Assembly (NCBI RefSeq): GCF_002938425.1
Contig: NZ_POQU01000029.1
Span: 1-39,276 of the forward strand
DNA: 39,276 nucleotides
Direction: 5' to 3'
Source: Blastococcus atacamensis
GTDB lineage: Bacteria; Actinomycetota; Actinomycetes; Mycobacteriales; Geodermatophilaceae
Position 1 is the first letter of the stretch, and each line of letters opens with the position of its first letter. This document shows positions 1 to 7,234 of the stretch, piece after piece. Below the pieces are notes generated by a model that saw nothing but the letters and a program-made list of their open reading frames with translations, was not told the origin of the DNA and searched no databases. A program made the position numbers and the translations under genes.

Positions 1-138
1 GTTGGTTGATTATAGCATGTGGGTGGTGTTCGATTGTATCGGTTTCGTTGTTATGGATTTATTTTTTAAATGATCCGGCGAGCACCGAGATCGACCGGAG
101 AAGCTTCGAAGGGGAAGAAAGGAGGGTATAAGAGACAG
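1..138. other. Illumina/Nextera adapter read-through at contig end (artefact)
   Basis: Positions 69-97 match the Illumina P5 oligo at 24 of 29 bases. Positions 98-105 have the length of an 8-base i5 index. Positions 106-138 have exactly the length of the 33-base Nextera Read-1 primer plus mosaic end; the last 13 bases (126-138, GTATAAGAGACAG) are identical and 22 of 33 match overall. Positions 1-68 are AT-rich and unlike anything else in the window, as expected for base calls beyond the end of a library molecule. Genome-like high-GC sequence starts at 139. The order (noise, P5, index, Read 1, genome) is that of a read running off the molecule. This stretch should be trimmed. Confidence 0.93.
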
Positions 139-816
139 GAGGTCGGGGTCCGGCCCGATCACCTCGGCGTTGGCCTGCCACCAGGCCTGGACCGCGCTCG
201 CCACGTCGGCGGCGGTGGGCGTCGCACCGGTGGTCGCAGCCAGTCGGCGCTCGGCGATGTCCCAGAGGCAGTCGCCCCGGACGACGACGTGCTCCTGCGC
301 GGTGGGCGCCTGCGGCCAGTCGGGGAGGGCGACGCCGACCGGGGGAGCGGGTGCGGTCCGAGTGGCGGCGGACGGCGCTGCGGAGGACGGCCAGTCGGGG
401 ACGGCGCCGACCGGGGGTGCCTCGTCCGCCGAGGCGACCGCGGGGATGGCGACGACCATCGCCATCCCGAGCGCGGGTGGGGCGATGCCGAGGCCGACGC
501 CCAGCGCGAGGGCCGCCGCGCGACGAGCCCCGGCCGGGAGCACGCGATGCAGCAGGTCGTCGGCCAGCTGCCCCGAGAGGCCGGGAAGGGCGGACGCCGC
601 GGTCAGCGCGATCCCCAGGGCGCCCCAGCACCAGACGAGCCAGGCCAGCAGCCCGGCGACGTGGAGGACGAGCACGTCGGCCCCCGCCGCATCCACCGTC
701 GCCTGGGCGCGGCTCAGCGCTGCGGCGCTCGTGGGGAGGGTCGGCGTCAGAGCGGCCAGCAGGGCGGCCACGGCGGCCATCCCCCCGGCGGTGCCGAGCA
801 GTCGGCGAATCGACAT
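139..816 (-). CDS. LysM-domain membrane protein, 3' end missing
   Basis: The start is ATG at 816 with a GGAGG six bases upstream; the longer reading from 873 is not supported. About 226 genuine codons remain before the adapter begins. Hydrophobic segments lie at about residues 12-27, 48-78 and 100-127, followed by a Pro/Ala-rich linker (about 131-173) and the beginning of a LysM domain (about 174 onward, motif VVVRGDCLWDIAER). LysM domains bind peptidoglycan or related glycans, so this is probably a membrane-anchored cell-wall protein. The reading frame continues into adapter sequence, so the last residues of the apparent ORF are artificial. It is divergent from the gene at 901 and close to a SAF/CpaE pair. 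In related actinobacteria larger LysM proteins accompany Tad-like genes, which is inference here. Confidence 0.75.
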
Positions 817-900
817 CGTTCCTCCATACGTTGACGTCGCATCACTAAAGCAAGCAAATGCACGCAAACGCAAGGGTTAGAGCCATCTACGCTGTGGGGC
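817..900. promoter_or_regulatory. Divergent promoter region with tandem 10-bp repeats
   Basis: This 84-bp gap separates the divergent LysM gene and the gene at 901. Two direct repeats with a period of exactly 10 bp lie at 854-863 and 864-873 (GCAAATGCAC, GCAAACGCAA; 8 of 10 identical). Extra GCAA units are at 850-853 and 870-873. A -10-like TACGCT at 888-893 ends 7 nt before ATG 901, which predicts a leaderless transcript. Helically phased direct repeats are the kind of site used by MerR/BldC-type HTH proteins; the HTH gene at 1484-1732 is a possible but unproven partner. Confidence 0.45.
888..893 (+). promoter_or_regulatory. -10 box for leaderless gene 901
   Basis: TACGCT ends 7 nt before ATG 901, so transcription would begin at or next to the A of the start codon. 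No Shine-Dalgarno sequence precedes the gene. Confidence 0.5.
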
Positions 901-1470
901 ATGCGATGGCAGCAGCTGTTCGCCGACCTGCAGGCGCAGTTCGAGGCCGCGGAGGACGCGGAGGCGCGTGCGGAGTGGGCCTCGCGCGCCCGCGCGGAGA
1001 TGGGGGCGGTCCGGCTCGCCGACCGGCTGGCCGGATCCCTGGGTGCGCGGATCACGCTGGCGTGCCGGGGCGCGGGTCGGGTGAGCGGCGTGCTCACCGA
1101 GACCGGCAGCGACTGGCTGCTCGTGGCGGACGACCGCGGGCGCGACCAGCTGGTGTCAGTGGGCGCCGTGCGTGCGGTCGCCGGCCTGGGGCGCCGCAGC
1201 GCGGCACCGGGGGACGACGGGCCGGTGCGGGCCCGGCTGGACCTGCGCCGGGCGCTGCGGGGACTCGCCCGCGACCGGAGCGCCGTGCAGGTCGTGTTGG
1301 ACGACGGCACCGTGCTGACCGGGACGATCGACCGGGTGGGCGCCGACTACGTGGAGCTGGCCGAGCACGCGGCTGACGAGCCACGGCGGGCCGGTGCGGT
1401 GCGCGAGGTGCAGGCGGTCGTCGTCGACGCGGTGGCCCTGGTGCGGCCGCTGCTCCCCGGATGGGACTGA
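901..1470 (+). CDS. Conserved actinobacterial hypothetical protein
   Basis: This encodes 189 residues with no signal peptide or membrane segment. The first 45 residues are Ala/Glu/Arg-rich and probably helical (MRWQQLFADLQ...). The rest is mainly beta, with two similar blocks: residues about 50-75 (a motif ending in DWLLVADD) and about 125-150 (VVLDDGTVLTGTIDRVGADYVELAEH). The second resembles small beta-barrel (Sm/PRC-like) repeats. I recognise it as a family of unknown function seen next to LysM/HTH/SAF genes in actinobacteria, and I cannot assign a reaction. ATG 901 has no Shine-Dalgarno, but TACGCT at 888-893 sits 7 nt upstream, so the mRNA is probably leaderless. Confidence 0.8.
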   Translation: MRWQQLFADLQAQFEAAEDAEARAEWASRARAEMGAVRLADRLAGSLGARITLACRGAGRVSGVLTETGSDWLLVADDRGRDQLVSVGAVRAVAGLGRRSAAPGDDGPVRARLDLRRALRGLARDRSAVQVVLDDGTVLTGTIDRVGADYVELAEHAADEPRRAGAVREVQAVVVDAVALVRPLLPGWD

Positions 1471-1483
1471 GGCGTCGGTAGCG

Positions 1484-1732
1484 TCAGGCGCGCTGCTCGG
1501 CCGCGGCGGGATCGGTCGCTGCGGCCTCGTCGGGGACGGAGCCGGCGCGGGCCTCGGCGTACTTCTGCTGGATGAACCGCTCCAGCTCGTCCACCTCGAC
1601 GCGCCACTGGCCGCGGCCGCCGATCTGGATCGCGATCAGCTCCTTGCGCCGAACCAGCGCGTAGGCCTGCGACCACGAGACGTTGAGGATCTCGGCGACG
1701 TCGTCGAGGGTCAGGAAGCGGGGCGTGGGCAT
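1484..1732 (-). CDS. Excisionase-family HTH DNA-binding protein
   Basis: This encodes 82 residues. ATG 1732 is chosen because GGAG lies six bases upstream and the protein then begins MPTPRFLTLDDVAEIL; an in-frame ATG 12 bases earlier is the alternative. Residues 6-55 form an HTH_17/excisionase-type winged helix: LTLDDVAEILNVS (helix 1 and turn), QAYALVRRKEL (recognition helix), then the wing IQIGGRGQWRVEVDELERFI. The C-terminal 20 residues are acidic and Ala-rich. Despite the family name there is no phage or integrase nearby, so a chromosomal regulator related to MerR/BldC-type proteins is more likely. Candidate targets are the repeats upstream at 1797-1861 and the tandem repeats at 854-873. 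Confidence 0.85.
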   Translation of the reverse strand: MPTPRFLTLDDVAEILNVSWSQAYALVRRKELIAIQIGGRGQWRVEVDELERFIQQKYAEARAGSVPDEAAATDPAAAEQRA

Positions 1733-1796
1733 CTGCGTCTCCATCCGGTCGCCACCCAGTGTGTCAGCCCCGGCGGGGGGCGTGTGCGTCCGTCCA

Positions 1797-1861
1797 CACA
1801 CGAACGTGTGCATGACGGATGCACGGGAACGTGTTCGTGTCGCATCATCTGCGTTCGAACG
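1797..1861. promoter_or_regulatory. Cluster of GAACG-containing repeats between HTH and SAF genes
   Basis: Three related sites occur in 65 bp. CACACG-AA-CGTGTG at 1797-1810 is a perfect 6-bp inverted repeat. GAACGTGT occurs at 1802-1809 and again at 1827-1834, exactly 25 bp apart. CGTTCGAACG at 1852-1861 is a perfect 10-bp palindrome. They lie between the divergent HTH gene (start 1732) and the SAF gene (start 1934), where an operator would be expected. The LexA consensus needs GAAC-N4-GTTC; the copy at 1827 has only two bases between the halves, so it is not a standard SOS box. Confidence 0.4.
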
Positions 1862-1933
1862 TCGTCAGCGGTCCGCAACGGCGTGCAACGCGCCCCTTCC
1901 CGGCGCTCGACGTGCTGGAAGAGGTGAGGCGCT

Positions 1934-2785
1934 GTGACCGCGCTCCGGAGCCCCGTGCCCGTCCCGGAGACCGAGCCGGCCGCCGGGCCCACGCCCCGCC
2001 GCGTGAAGGCCCCCACCTGGCTGGACCTGCGGCTGGTGCTGGGTGTCCTGCTCGTGCTCGGGTCGGTGCTGCTGGGCGCCCGGGTCGTCAGCGCCGCCGA
2101 CGCCACGGTGCCGGTCTGGAGCGCTGCGCAGGACCTCGCCGCCGGGACCGAGCTGACCGCCGAGGACCTCGTCGTCGTCGACGTCCGGCTCGACGACGCC
2201 GCGAAGGCATACCTGTCCGGCAGTGCCCGCCCCGAGGGGAGCGTGCTGTCCCGCCCGGTCCGGGCGGGGGAGCTGCTGCCGCGCACGGCGCTGGAGGAGC
2301 CCGCCGATCTCGTGCAGCTGGCCCTCCCGGTCCAGGCCGGCTACGTGCCCCCGGGTCTGCGGCACGGCCAGCTGATCGACGTGTACGCGATCGCCGACCC
2401 GGCCGCCGGTGCGACCGGTCAGGGCGTGGGCAGCGTCGCCCTGGTGGTGGGCGAGGCCCCGGTCCAGGCGACGACCGGCGACTCCGAGGGGGTCCTCTCC
2501 ACCCCGTCGACGACCATCCAGGTGGTCATCAGCGTGGCCACCGACGAGGTCGCCGACGTGCTCGCGGCGATCGCCGGCCGTCCGCTCGTCGTCGTCGCGC
2601 ACGACACGGTCGACACCTCCGACGCCGCGGCGGAGCAGGCGCGCGCCGGTTCCGCCGCCCGCCCGTCCACGCAGGCGTCGCCCTCGACGACCGCTGCACC
2701 GGCCGCTCCGCCTGCGGTCGTCCCCGCGCCGGTCGCCGGGAGCGTGCCTGCGCCCGTCCCCGCGCCCGCCGGACCGGCCGGCTGA
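1934..2785 (+). CDS. SAF-domain (CpaB/RcpC-like) membrane protein
   Basis: This encodes 283 residues from GTG 1934, preceded by GAGGTGAGG. A Pro-rich cytoplasmic N-terminus (1-30) leads to one membrane span (about 33-53). A SAF domain follows (about 58-121: VWSAAQDLAAGTELTAEDLVV, then a conserved GSVLSRPVRAGELLPRTAL block), then a beta-rich region and a low-complexity Ala/Pro/Val tail (about 240-283). SAF domains occur in CpaB/RcpC, which support assembly of Flp/Tad pili in the periplasm or cell wall. The stop codon overlaps the start of the CpaE-like gene (TGATG), so the two are translationally coupled. No TadA ATPase, TadB/C or pilin gene is visible, so a real pilus role is uncertain. Confidence 0.8.
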   Translation: MTALRSPVPVPETEPAAGPTPRRVKAPTWLDLRLVLGVLLVLGSVLLGARVVSAADATVPVWSAAQDLAAGTELTAEDLVVVDVRLDDAAKAYLSGSARPEGSVLSRPVRAGELLPRTALEEPADLVQLALPVQAGYVPPGLRHGQLIDVYAIADPAAGATGQGVGSVALVVGEAPVQATTGDSEGVLSTPSTTIQVVISVATDEVADVLAAIAGRPLVVVAHDTVDTSDAAAEQARAGSAARPSTQASPSTTAAPAAPPAVVPAPVAGSVPAPVPAPAGPAG

Positions 2786-4080
2786 TGGCTCTGCAGGTCT
2801 TCACGGCGGTCACCGGCGCCGGCTGGGAGTCCGAGCTCGTCGGGGCGCTGGACCGGGACGCCCACGGGGTCACCGTGGTGCGCCGTTGCGTCGACGTCGC
2901 CGAGCTGCTCGCGGCGGCTGCCACCGGTACCGGGCAGGCCGCCCTGCTCTCGGCCGAGCTGCGCCGGCTCGACGGCGAGGCGGTGGCCCGGCTGCACGCA
3001 GCGGGCGTCGCGGTCGTCGGACTGGTCGAGCCGGGCGACGAGCTGGCCGCCCAGCGGCTGCGGCAGCTCGGTGTCTCCTCGGTGCTCCCGGCCGACGCCG
3101 ACCCCGACGCGATCGCCGCCGCGCTGCGCGAGGCCGTCGCGGGTGTACCGGACTCCGGGCGCGACGTCGCCGACCCGCGTGCCGCGCTCCCGGTGCCGGC
3201 CGAGCCCGACGTGCCCCCGGCGCAGCCGACCGGGCGGGGCCGGGTCGTCGCGGTGTGGGGCCCCACCGGTGCCCCGGGCCGCACCACCGTCGCCGTCGGC
3301 CTGGCCGACGAGGCGGCGCGGCTCGAGGTCGGGACCCTGCTCGTCGACGCCGACGTCTACGGCGGGGTGGTCGCCCAGGTGCTCGGGCTGCTCGACGAGT
3401 CGCCCGGTCTGGCCGGAGCGGCCCGGCTGGCCGGGACCGGCACGCTGGACTCCTCGGCGCTGACCCGGCTCGCGTGGGCGGTGCGCCCCGGGCTGCGCGT
3501 GCTCACCGGGCTGGCCCGCGCCGACCGCTGGCCGGAGCTCCGGCCCGGCGCGGTGGCCGCGGTGCTGGAGGAGGCCCGCCGGCTGGCCGCGCTGACCGTC
3601 GTCGACTGCGCCTTCAGCGTCGAGGACGACGAGGAGCTCTCGTTCGACACCGCCGCCCCCAGGCGGAACGGCGCCACGCTCACCGTGCTGGAGCAGGCCG
3701 ACACGGTCCTCTGCGTGACCGGCGCGGACCCGGTGGCGCTGCAGCGCTGCGTGCGGGCCCTGGACCAGTTGCGGGAGGTGCTCCCCGACGTCGAGCCGGT
3801 CCTGCTGGTCAACCAGCTGCGCCGCGGGCCCGTGCCAGGGAATCCGCGCGAGGAGGTGGCGGCGGCGCTGGACCGGTTCACCGGCCGGCGGCCGAGGTTC
3901 TTCCTGCCCGCGGACCGCCGGGCCACCGATGCCGCGCTCGCCGCCGGCCGGACGCTGGCCGAGGTGGCGCCCGGATCAGCGCTGCGCGCGGAGCTGCGTG
4001 CACTGGCCGCCGAGGTGGCGGGCGTCCGCACGCCGGCGACCGGCCGGCCCCGGCTGCTGCGCAACCGGCGGGCGGGTTGA
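2785..4080 (+). CDS. CpaE-like MinD/ParA-family ATPase with atypical P-loop
   Basis: This encodes 431 residues; ATG 2785 overlaps the upstream stop. Residues 1-115 look like the receiver-like domain of CpaE/TadZ proteins. A Pro-rich linker follows, then a SIMIBI ATPase domain (about 152-410). The expected deviant Walker A (KGGxGKT) reads GPTGAPGRTT at 159-168, so the usual lysines are absent and Arg occupies the catalytic position. The A' strand LLVDADVYGG (about 185-194) is intact. CpaE/TadZ proteins position the Tad machinery at the inner membrane, and some members bind ATP poorly. Coupling to a SAF protein supports the CpaE assignment. A hairpin at 4091-4112 follows the stop, so this is the last gene of the unit. 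Confidence 0.78.
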   Translation: MALQVFTAVTGAGWESELVGALDRDAHGVTVVRRCVDVAELLAAAATGTGQAALLSAELRRLDGEAVARLHAAGVAVVGLVEPGDELAAQRLRQLGVSSVLPADADPDAIAAALREAVAGVPDSGRDVADPRAALPVPAEPDVPPAQPTGRGRVVAVWGPTGAPGRTTVAVGLADEAARLEVGTLLVDADVYGGVVAQVLGLLDESPGLAGAARLAGTGTLDSSALTRLAWAVRPGLRVLTGLARADRWPELRPGAVAAVLEEARRLAALTVVDCAFSVEDDEELSFDTAAPRRNGATLTVLEQADTVLCVTGADPVALQRCVRALDQLREVLPDVEPVLLVNQLRRGPVPGNPREEVAAALDRFTGRRPRFFLPADRRATDAALAAGRTLAEVAPGSALRAELRALAAEVAGVRTPATGRPRLLRNRRAG

Positions 4081-4090
4081 CCGTTCGGGT

Positions 4091-4112
4091 GTCGGGGAAC
4101 CGGCTCCCCGAC
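4091..4112 (+). terminator. Hairpin terminator after CpaE-like gene
   Basis: GTCGGGGA (4091-4098) and TCCCCGAC (4105-4112) form a perfect 8-bp stem with a 6-nt loop, 10 bp after the stop codon. There is no T-tract, as is common in actinobacterial intrinsic terminators. A -10 box for the next gene follows two bases later. Confidence 0.6.
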
Positions 4113-4113
4113 G

Positions 4114-4119
4114 TAGCGT
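4114..4119 (+). promoter_or_regulatory. Probable -10 box for WS/DGAT gene
   Basis: TAGCGT lies directly after the terminator hairpin and 25 nt before ATG 4145. This gives a leader of about 20 nt that contains the AGGAG ribosome binding site. Confidence 0.4.
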
Positions 4120-4144
4120 GAGGCCCCGGCCCGTGAGGAGAACG

Positions 4145-5524
4145 ATGGTCGAGCGGCTCAGCACACTTGACGCGTCCTTCCTCTACCTGGAGGAACCCGG
4201 GACGCCGATGCACGTCGGCGGCGTCCTGATCCTGGAGACACCGCCCGGCGGGTTGGACGCGCTGGCGTCGCTGATCACCGCGCGCCTGCCGCTCGTGCCC
4301 CGCTACCGGCAGCGGGTCGTGGAGGTTCCCGGGCAGCTGGCGAACCCGGTGTGGGTCGACGACCCGGACTTCGACATCGCCTACCACCTGCGGCGGTCGG
4401 GGCTGCCGCGGCCGGGCACCCGGGCGCAGCTGCTGGACCTCGTGTCACGGCTGAACTCGCGACCGCTGGACCGCAACCGCCCGCTGTGGGAGGCCTACCT
4501 CGTCGAGGGGCTCACCGGCGGCAGGGTCGCCGTGGTGACCAAGACCCACCCCGCGCTGGTCGACGGGCTCAGCGCCGTCGACATCGGGCAGGTGCTCCTG
4601 GACGTCACACCGGACGCGCCGTTGCCCGAGCCGGTGGAGTGGCACCCCCAGCCCCTGCCGTCGGGGCTGGAGCTGGTGCGCTCGGCGCTGGAGGAGTACC
4701 GGCAGCGGCCGAGCTCCCTGGTCGACGCCGCCCGGTCCGCCGTCACCGATGCGAGCACCACCGCGGCCCGCCTCGGCGGCCTGGCCGGCGGGCTGCTGCG
4801 CACCGCCCGGTCGGCGATCATGCCGGCGCCGCACAGCCCCATGAACGCCCCGGTCGGTCGGCAGCGCCGGGTCGCGGTCGCCTCCGCGCCGCTGGACGAC
4901 CTCAAGCGGGTGCGCAAGGCGCACGGCGGCACGGTCAACGACGTCCTGCTCACCGTGATGACCGGTGCGCTGCGCGAGTGGCTGCTGTCCCGGGGCGAGC
5001 CGGTGGTCTCCTCGACGACGATCCGCGCGCTGGTGCCGGTCTCGGTGCAGGACGAGGAGGGCGCGGCGGGCAGCCGGGTCACCTCGCACCTGGTCGACCT
5101 GCCCGTCGGCGAGCCAAATCCGCGCGTGCGGCTGGCCCGGCTCACCTACGCGATGCGCGGCATCACCCAGCACGGGGAGTCCGTGGGCGCCGACAGCCTC
5201 ATCGCGCTCAGCGGCTTCGCGCCCTCCACCTTGCACGCCCTCGGCGCGCGGGCCGCCCGCGGCCTGTCCCGCCGGCTGTTCAACGTCGTCATCACCAACG
5301 TCCCCGGGCCGCAGGTGCCGCTGTACGCGGCCGGCGGCCGGATGCTGGAGGTGTTCCCGGTCGTGCCCCTGGCCCGCGGGCAGGGGCTGTCCATCGGGAT
5401 GACGTCCTTCGACGGCACGGTCTTCTTCGGGTTCAACGCCGACCGGGACAGCGTCGGCGACGTCGACGTCCTTGCCGATCTCGTGGAGCAGGAGGTCGCC
5501 GACCTCGTCGAGACGTCGTCCTGA
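4145..5524 (+). CDS. WS/DGAT/MGAT family O-acyltransferase
   Basis: This encodes 459 residues, a normal family length, with ATG 4145 preceded by AGGAG at good spacing. The N-terminal condensation-like domain opens with RLSTLDASFLYLE and PMHVGG, both family hallmarks. The C-terminal half contains VNDVLLTVMTGALREWL and the NVPGPQVPLYAAG signature (about residues 385-400). Enzymes of this family esterify diacylglycerols or long-chain alcohols with acyl-CoA, making storage lipid. The active-site motif HHxxxDG here reads HPALVDG (135-141), so the second His, usually taken as the catalytic base, is Pro. Some actinobacterial homologues also lack this His (from memory), so it may be a non-catalytic or divergent subfamily. 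The gene appears monocistronic with its own promoter. Confidence 0.88.
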   Translation: MVERLSTLDASFLYLEEPGTPMHVGGVLILETPPGGLDALASLITARLPLVPRYRQRVVEVPGQLANPVWVDDPDFDIAYHLRRSGLPRPGTRAQLLDLVSRLNSRPLDRNRPLWEAYLVEGLTGGRVAVVTKTHPALVDGLSAVDIGQVLLDVTPDAPLPEPVEWHPQPLPSGLELVRSALEEYRQRPSSLVDAARSAVTDASTTAARLGGLAGGLLRTARSAIMPAPHSPMNAPVGRQRRVAVASAPLDDLKRVRKAHGGTVNDVLLTVMTGALREWLLSRGEPVVSSTTIRALVPVSVQDEEGAAGSRVTSHLVDLPVGEPNPRVRLARLTYAMRGITQHGESVGADSLIALSGFAPSTLHALGARAARGLSRRLFNVVITNVPGPQVPLYAAGGRMLEVFPVVPLARGQGLSIGMTSFDGTVFFGFNADRDSVGDVDVLADLVEQEVADLVETSS

Positions 5525-5555
5525 GCCGCTCCGAGGTGGCCGGGGTGCGGGCGGA

Positions 5556-5561
5556 TACGGT
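5556..5561 (+). promoter_or_regulatory. Probable -10 box for gene 5592
   Basis: TACGGT lies 30 nt before GTG 5592. This allows a leader of about 24 nt carrying the AAGGGGG ribosome binding site. Confidence 0.35.
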
Positions 5562-5591
5562 CGCCCTTCCATCGACGAAGGGGGTGCCCGG

Positions 5592-6104
5592 GTGCGCGTG
5601 TACCTGCCGGCGACGACGAACGTGCTCCGGACGCTGGTCGACGAGGGGCGGCTGCCCGCTCCGCAGACCGTGTTCGCGGTGACCCCGCAGCTGCGGGAGT
5701 TCTACGCGGTGAGCGATGCCGAGGCCGACACCGAGGAGCTGGAGTACGCCGCGCTGCTCACCGCGGCTCGGGCGAGCCTGCGGCTGATCGACCTGGACCC
5801 GATGGCCGCCCGCCGCCGGGTGGTGCTGGCCGCCGACGTCCCCGACGGCTCGGTCACCGCGATGGACGACCCGCACGTCGAGCGGGGCGCGGCCCGGCTC
5901 ACCTCCGAGGTGCGGCTGGCCGACGTCGCCAGTGCCCACATCGACGACGCGGACGCCGAGGACGACGTCCGCAAGGCGGTGAACGTCGTCCTGGAGGCCG
6001 ACCTCGGCAGCGAGGACGCCCAGTTCGTCGTCGACGAGGCCGAGGGGCACGAGCTCGGGTGGTACGCCTCCCAGGAGATCGGCACCGTGCTCGAGCTCCT
6101 CTGA
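5592..6104 (+). CDS. DUF6912-like conserved protein
   Basis: This encodes 170 residues from GTG 5592, which has AAGGGGG upstream; GTG 5598 is an alternative. It begins VRVYLPATTNVLRTLVDEG, with the blocks FAVTPQLREFY, ELEYAALLTAARASLRLI and RRVVLAADVPDGSVT. I recognise this pattern as the actinobacterial family annotated DUF6912, whose function is unknown. The C-terminal half is rich in Asp/Glu (about residues 115-150, with DDADAEDDV). There is no membrane segment or signal peptide, so it is cytoplasmic. A beta-alpha start with conserved VYLPAT suggests a small alpha/beta fold, but no catalytic motif is evident. Confidence 0.8.
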   Translation: MRVYLPATTNVLRTLVDEGRLPAPQTVFAVTPQLREFYAVSDAEADTEELEYAALLTAARASLRLIDLDPMAARRRVVLAADVPDGSVTAMDDPHVERGAARLTSEVRLADVASAHIDDADAEDDVRKAVNVVLEADLGSEDAQFVVDEAEGHELGWYASQEIGTVLELL

Positions 6105-6196
6105 CCGCGGAGGATCGGGCCGCCAGCGGATGCGGCCGCACGACCCGTCCGTAGGATCACGACCCGTCTGTCAGCGTCGACGTCGGGAGCGAGCAC

Positions 6197-6706
6197 ATGC
6201 AGTTCGGTCGGTACTACGAGGAGTTCGAGGTCGGTGCGGTCTACAAGCACTGGCCCGGGAAGACCGTCACCGAGTACGACGACCACCTGTTCTGCCTGCT
6301 CACCATGAACCATCACCCGCTGCACATGGACGTGAACTACGCGGAGAAGACCACCGACTTCGGCAAGAACGTCGTCGTCGGGAACTACATCTACTCGCTG
6401 CTGCTCGGCATGAGCGTTCCCGACGTCTCGGGCAAGGCGATCGCCAACCTGGAGATCGAGTCGCTGCGGCACGTGGCGCCGACCTTCCACGGCGACACCA
6501 TCTACGGCGAGACGACCGTGCTGGACAAGACGCCGTCGAAGTCCAAGGACGACCGCGGCGTGGTGTACGTCGAGACCATCGGCTACAAGCAGGACGGCAC
6601 GATCGTCTGCATCTTCCGCCGCAAGGTCATGGTGCCCAAGCGGTCCTACGGCGAGGCCCGTGGCGGCGAGCAGCCCGGCCGCCCGGAGCCCACGCCCCGC
6701 GGCTGA
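6197..6706 (+). CDS. MaoC-family dehydratase/hydratase
   Basis: This encodes 169 residues from ATG 6197, with GGGAG upstream. The single hot-dog domain runs from YYEEFEVGAVYKHWPGKTVTEYDD (residues 6-29) through LLTMNHHPLHMDVNYAE (35-50), which carries the His/Asp hydratase centre of the family. VVVGNYIYSLLLGMSV and HVAPTFHGDTIYGETTVLD follow. MaoC proteins hydrate 2-enoyl-CoA thioesters. This sub-type is closest to stand-alone actinobacterial MaoC proteins resembling mesaconyl-CoA-type hydratases and Rv2499c, from memory. The last 20 residues are a disordered Gly/Pro/Arg tail. There is no acyl-CoA gene beside it, so the substrate cannot be inferred. A TAGGAT at 6152-6157 may be the -10 box. 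Confidence 0.85.
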   Translation: MQFGRYYEEFEVGAVYKHWPGKTVTEYDDHLFCLLTMNHHPLHMDVNYAEKTTDFGKNVVVGNYIYSLLLGMSVPDVSGKAIANLEIESLRHVAPTFHGDTIYGETTVLDKTPSKSKDDRGVVYVETIGYKQDGTIVCIFRRKVMVPKRSYGEARGGEQPGRPEPTPRG

Positions 6707-6734
6707 TCCGCAGCGAGCGGGGCGTGCGCGCCGG

Positions 6735-7163
6735 TCAGTCCGGCAGCACGCCCCACCCGCCCAGCGTCTCCACCAGCCGCGGCGTGCAGGACAGGCCGGC
6801 GAGGGTGGCCGCGTCGGCGAACACCGCCTCGGTGGCGTCGTCCCCGGCCCGCGGGACGCCGTCGTCGTGGAGCAACGCGCAGGCCAGGTCCACGACGTCG
6901 TAGACGGCCGCGCCGGCGTCGATCCGCACCCGGCCGACCTCGCGCCCGGCGCGCACCTGCAGCCCGGTCTCCTCGAGCACCTCGCGCTCCACCGCCTCGG
7001 CCAGGCTCTCGCCCGGCTCGACCCGCCCGCCGGGCACCGACCACAGGCCGCGGCTGGGTTCCCGGCCGCGGCGGATCAGCAGCAGCCGGTGCGCGCGGTC
7101 GTGCACGATCGCGCCCACGCACGGCACCACCGGGCGCCCGTCGTCCTGCTTCCCGGGGGACAC
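6735..7163 (-). CDS. Nudix hydrolase
   Basis: This encodes 142 residues. The Nudix box G-x5-E-x7-REUxEExGU is complete at residues 46-68 (from GRVEPGE to REVLEETGL). The core contains [23 protein letters not shown], the arrangement of small nucleotide-sanitising Nudix enzymes (MutT/ADP-ribose pyrophosphatase type) with a preceding W-S-V-P-G-G strand. The substrate cannot be deduced. The start is GTG 7163, with TAGCCT at 7175-7170 six nt upstream, indicating a leaderless mRNA. It converges on the MaoC gene with a 28-bp gap. Confidence 0.88.
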   Translation of the reverse strand: MSPGKQDDGRPVVPCVGAIVHDRAHRLLLIRRGREPSRGLWSVPGGRVEPGESLAEAVEREVLEETGLQVRAGREVGRVRIDAGAAVYDVVDLACALLHDDGVPRAGDDATEAVFADAATLAGLSCTPRLVETLGGWGVLPD

Positions 7164-7169
7164 GCGCGC

Positions 7170-7175
7170 AGGCTA
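7170..7175 (-). promoter_or_regulatory. -10 box for leaderless Nudix gene
   Basis: On the minus strand TAGCCT ends 6 nt before GTG 7163, and no Shine-Dalgarno is present. Confidence 0.5.
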
Positions 7176-7234
7176 CGCACCGGCTCGGCGTCGCTCTTGA
7201 CGGATCGGGCCCGTTGCCACGACGGTTGTCCCCG

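Noticed and set aside
10-873. 287-aa LysM ORF from 873 to 10
   Set aside because: The first 19 codons lack a ribosome binding site and the last 43 or so are translated from adapter and noise. The supported part is 816 to 139.
1826-1840. LexA/SOS box
   Set aside because: GAAC and GTTC are separated by two bases, not the four needed for the LexA operator.
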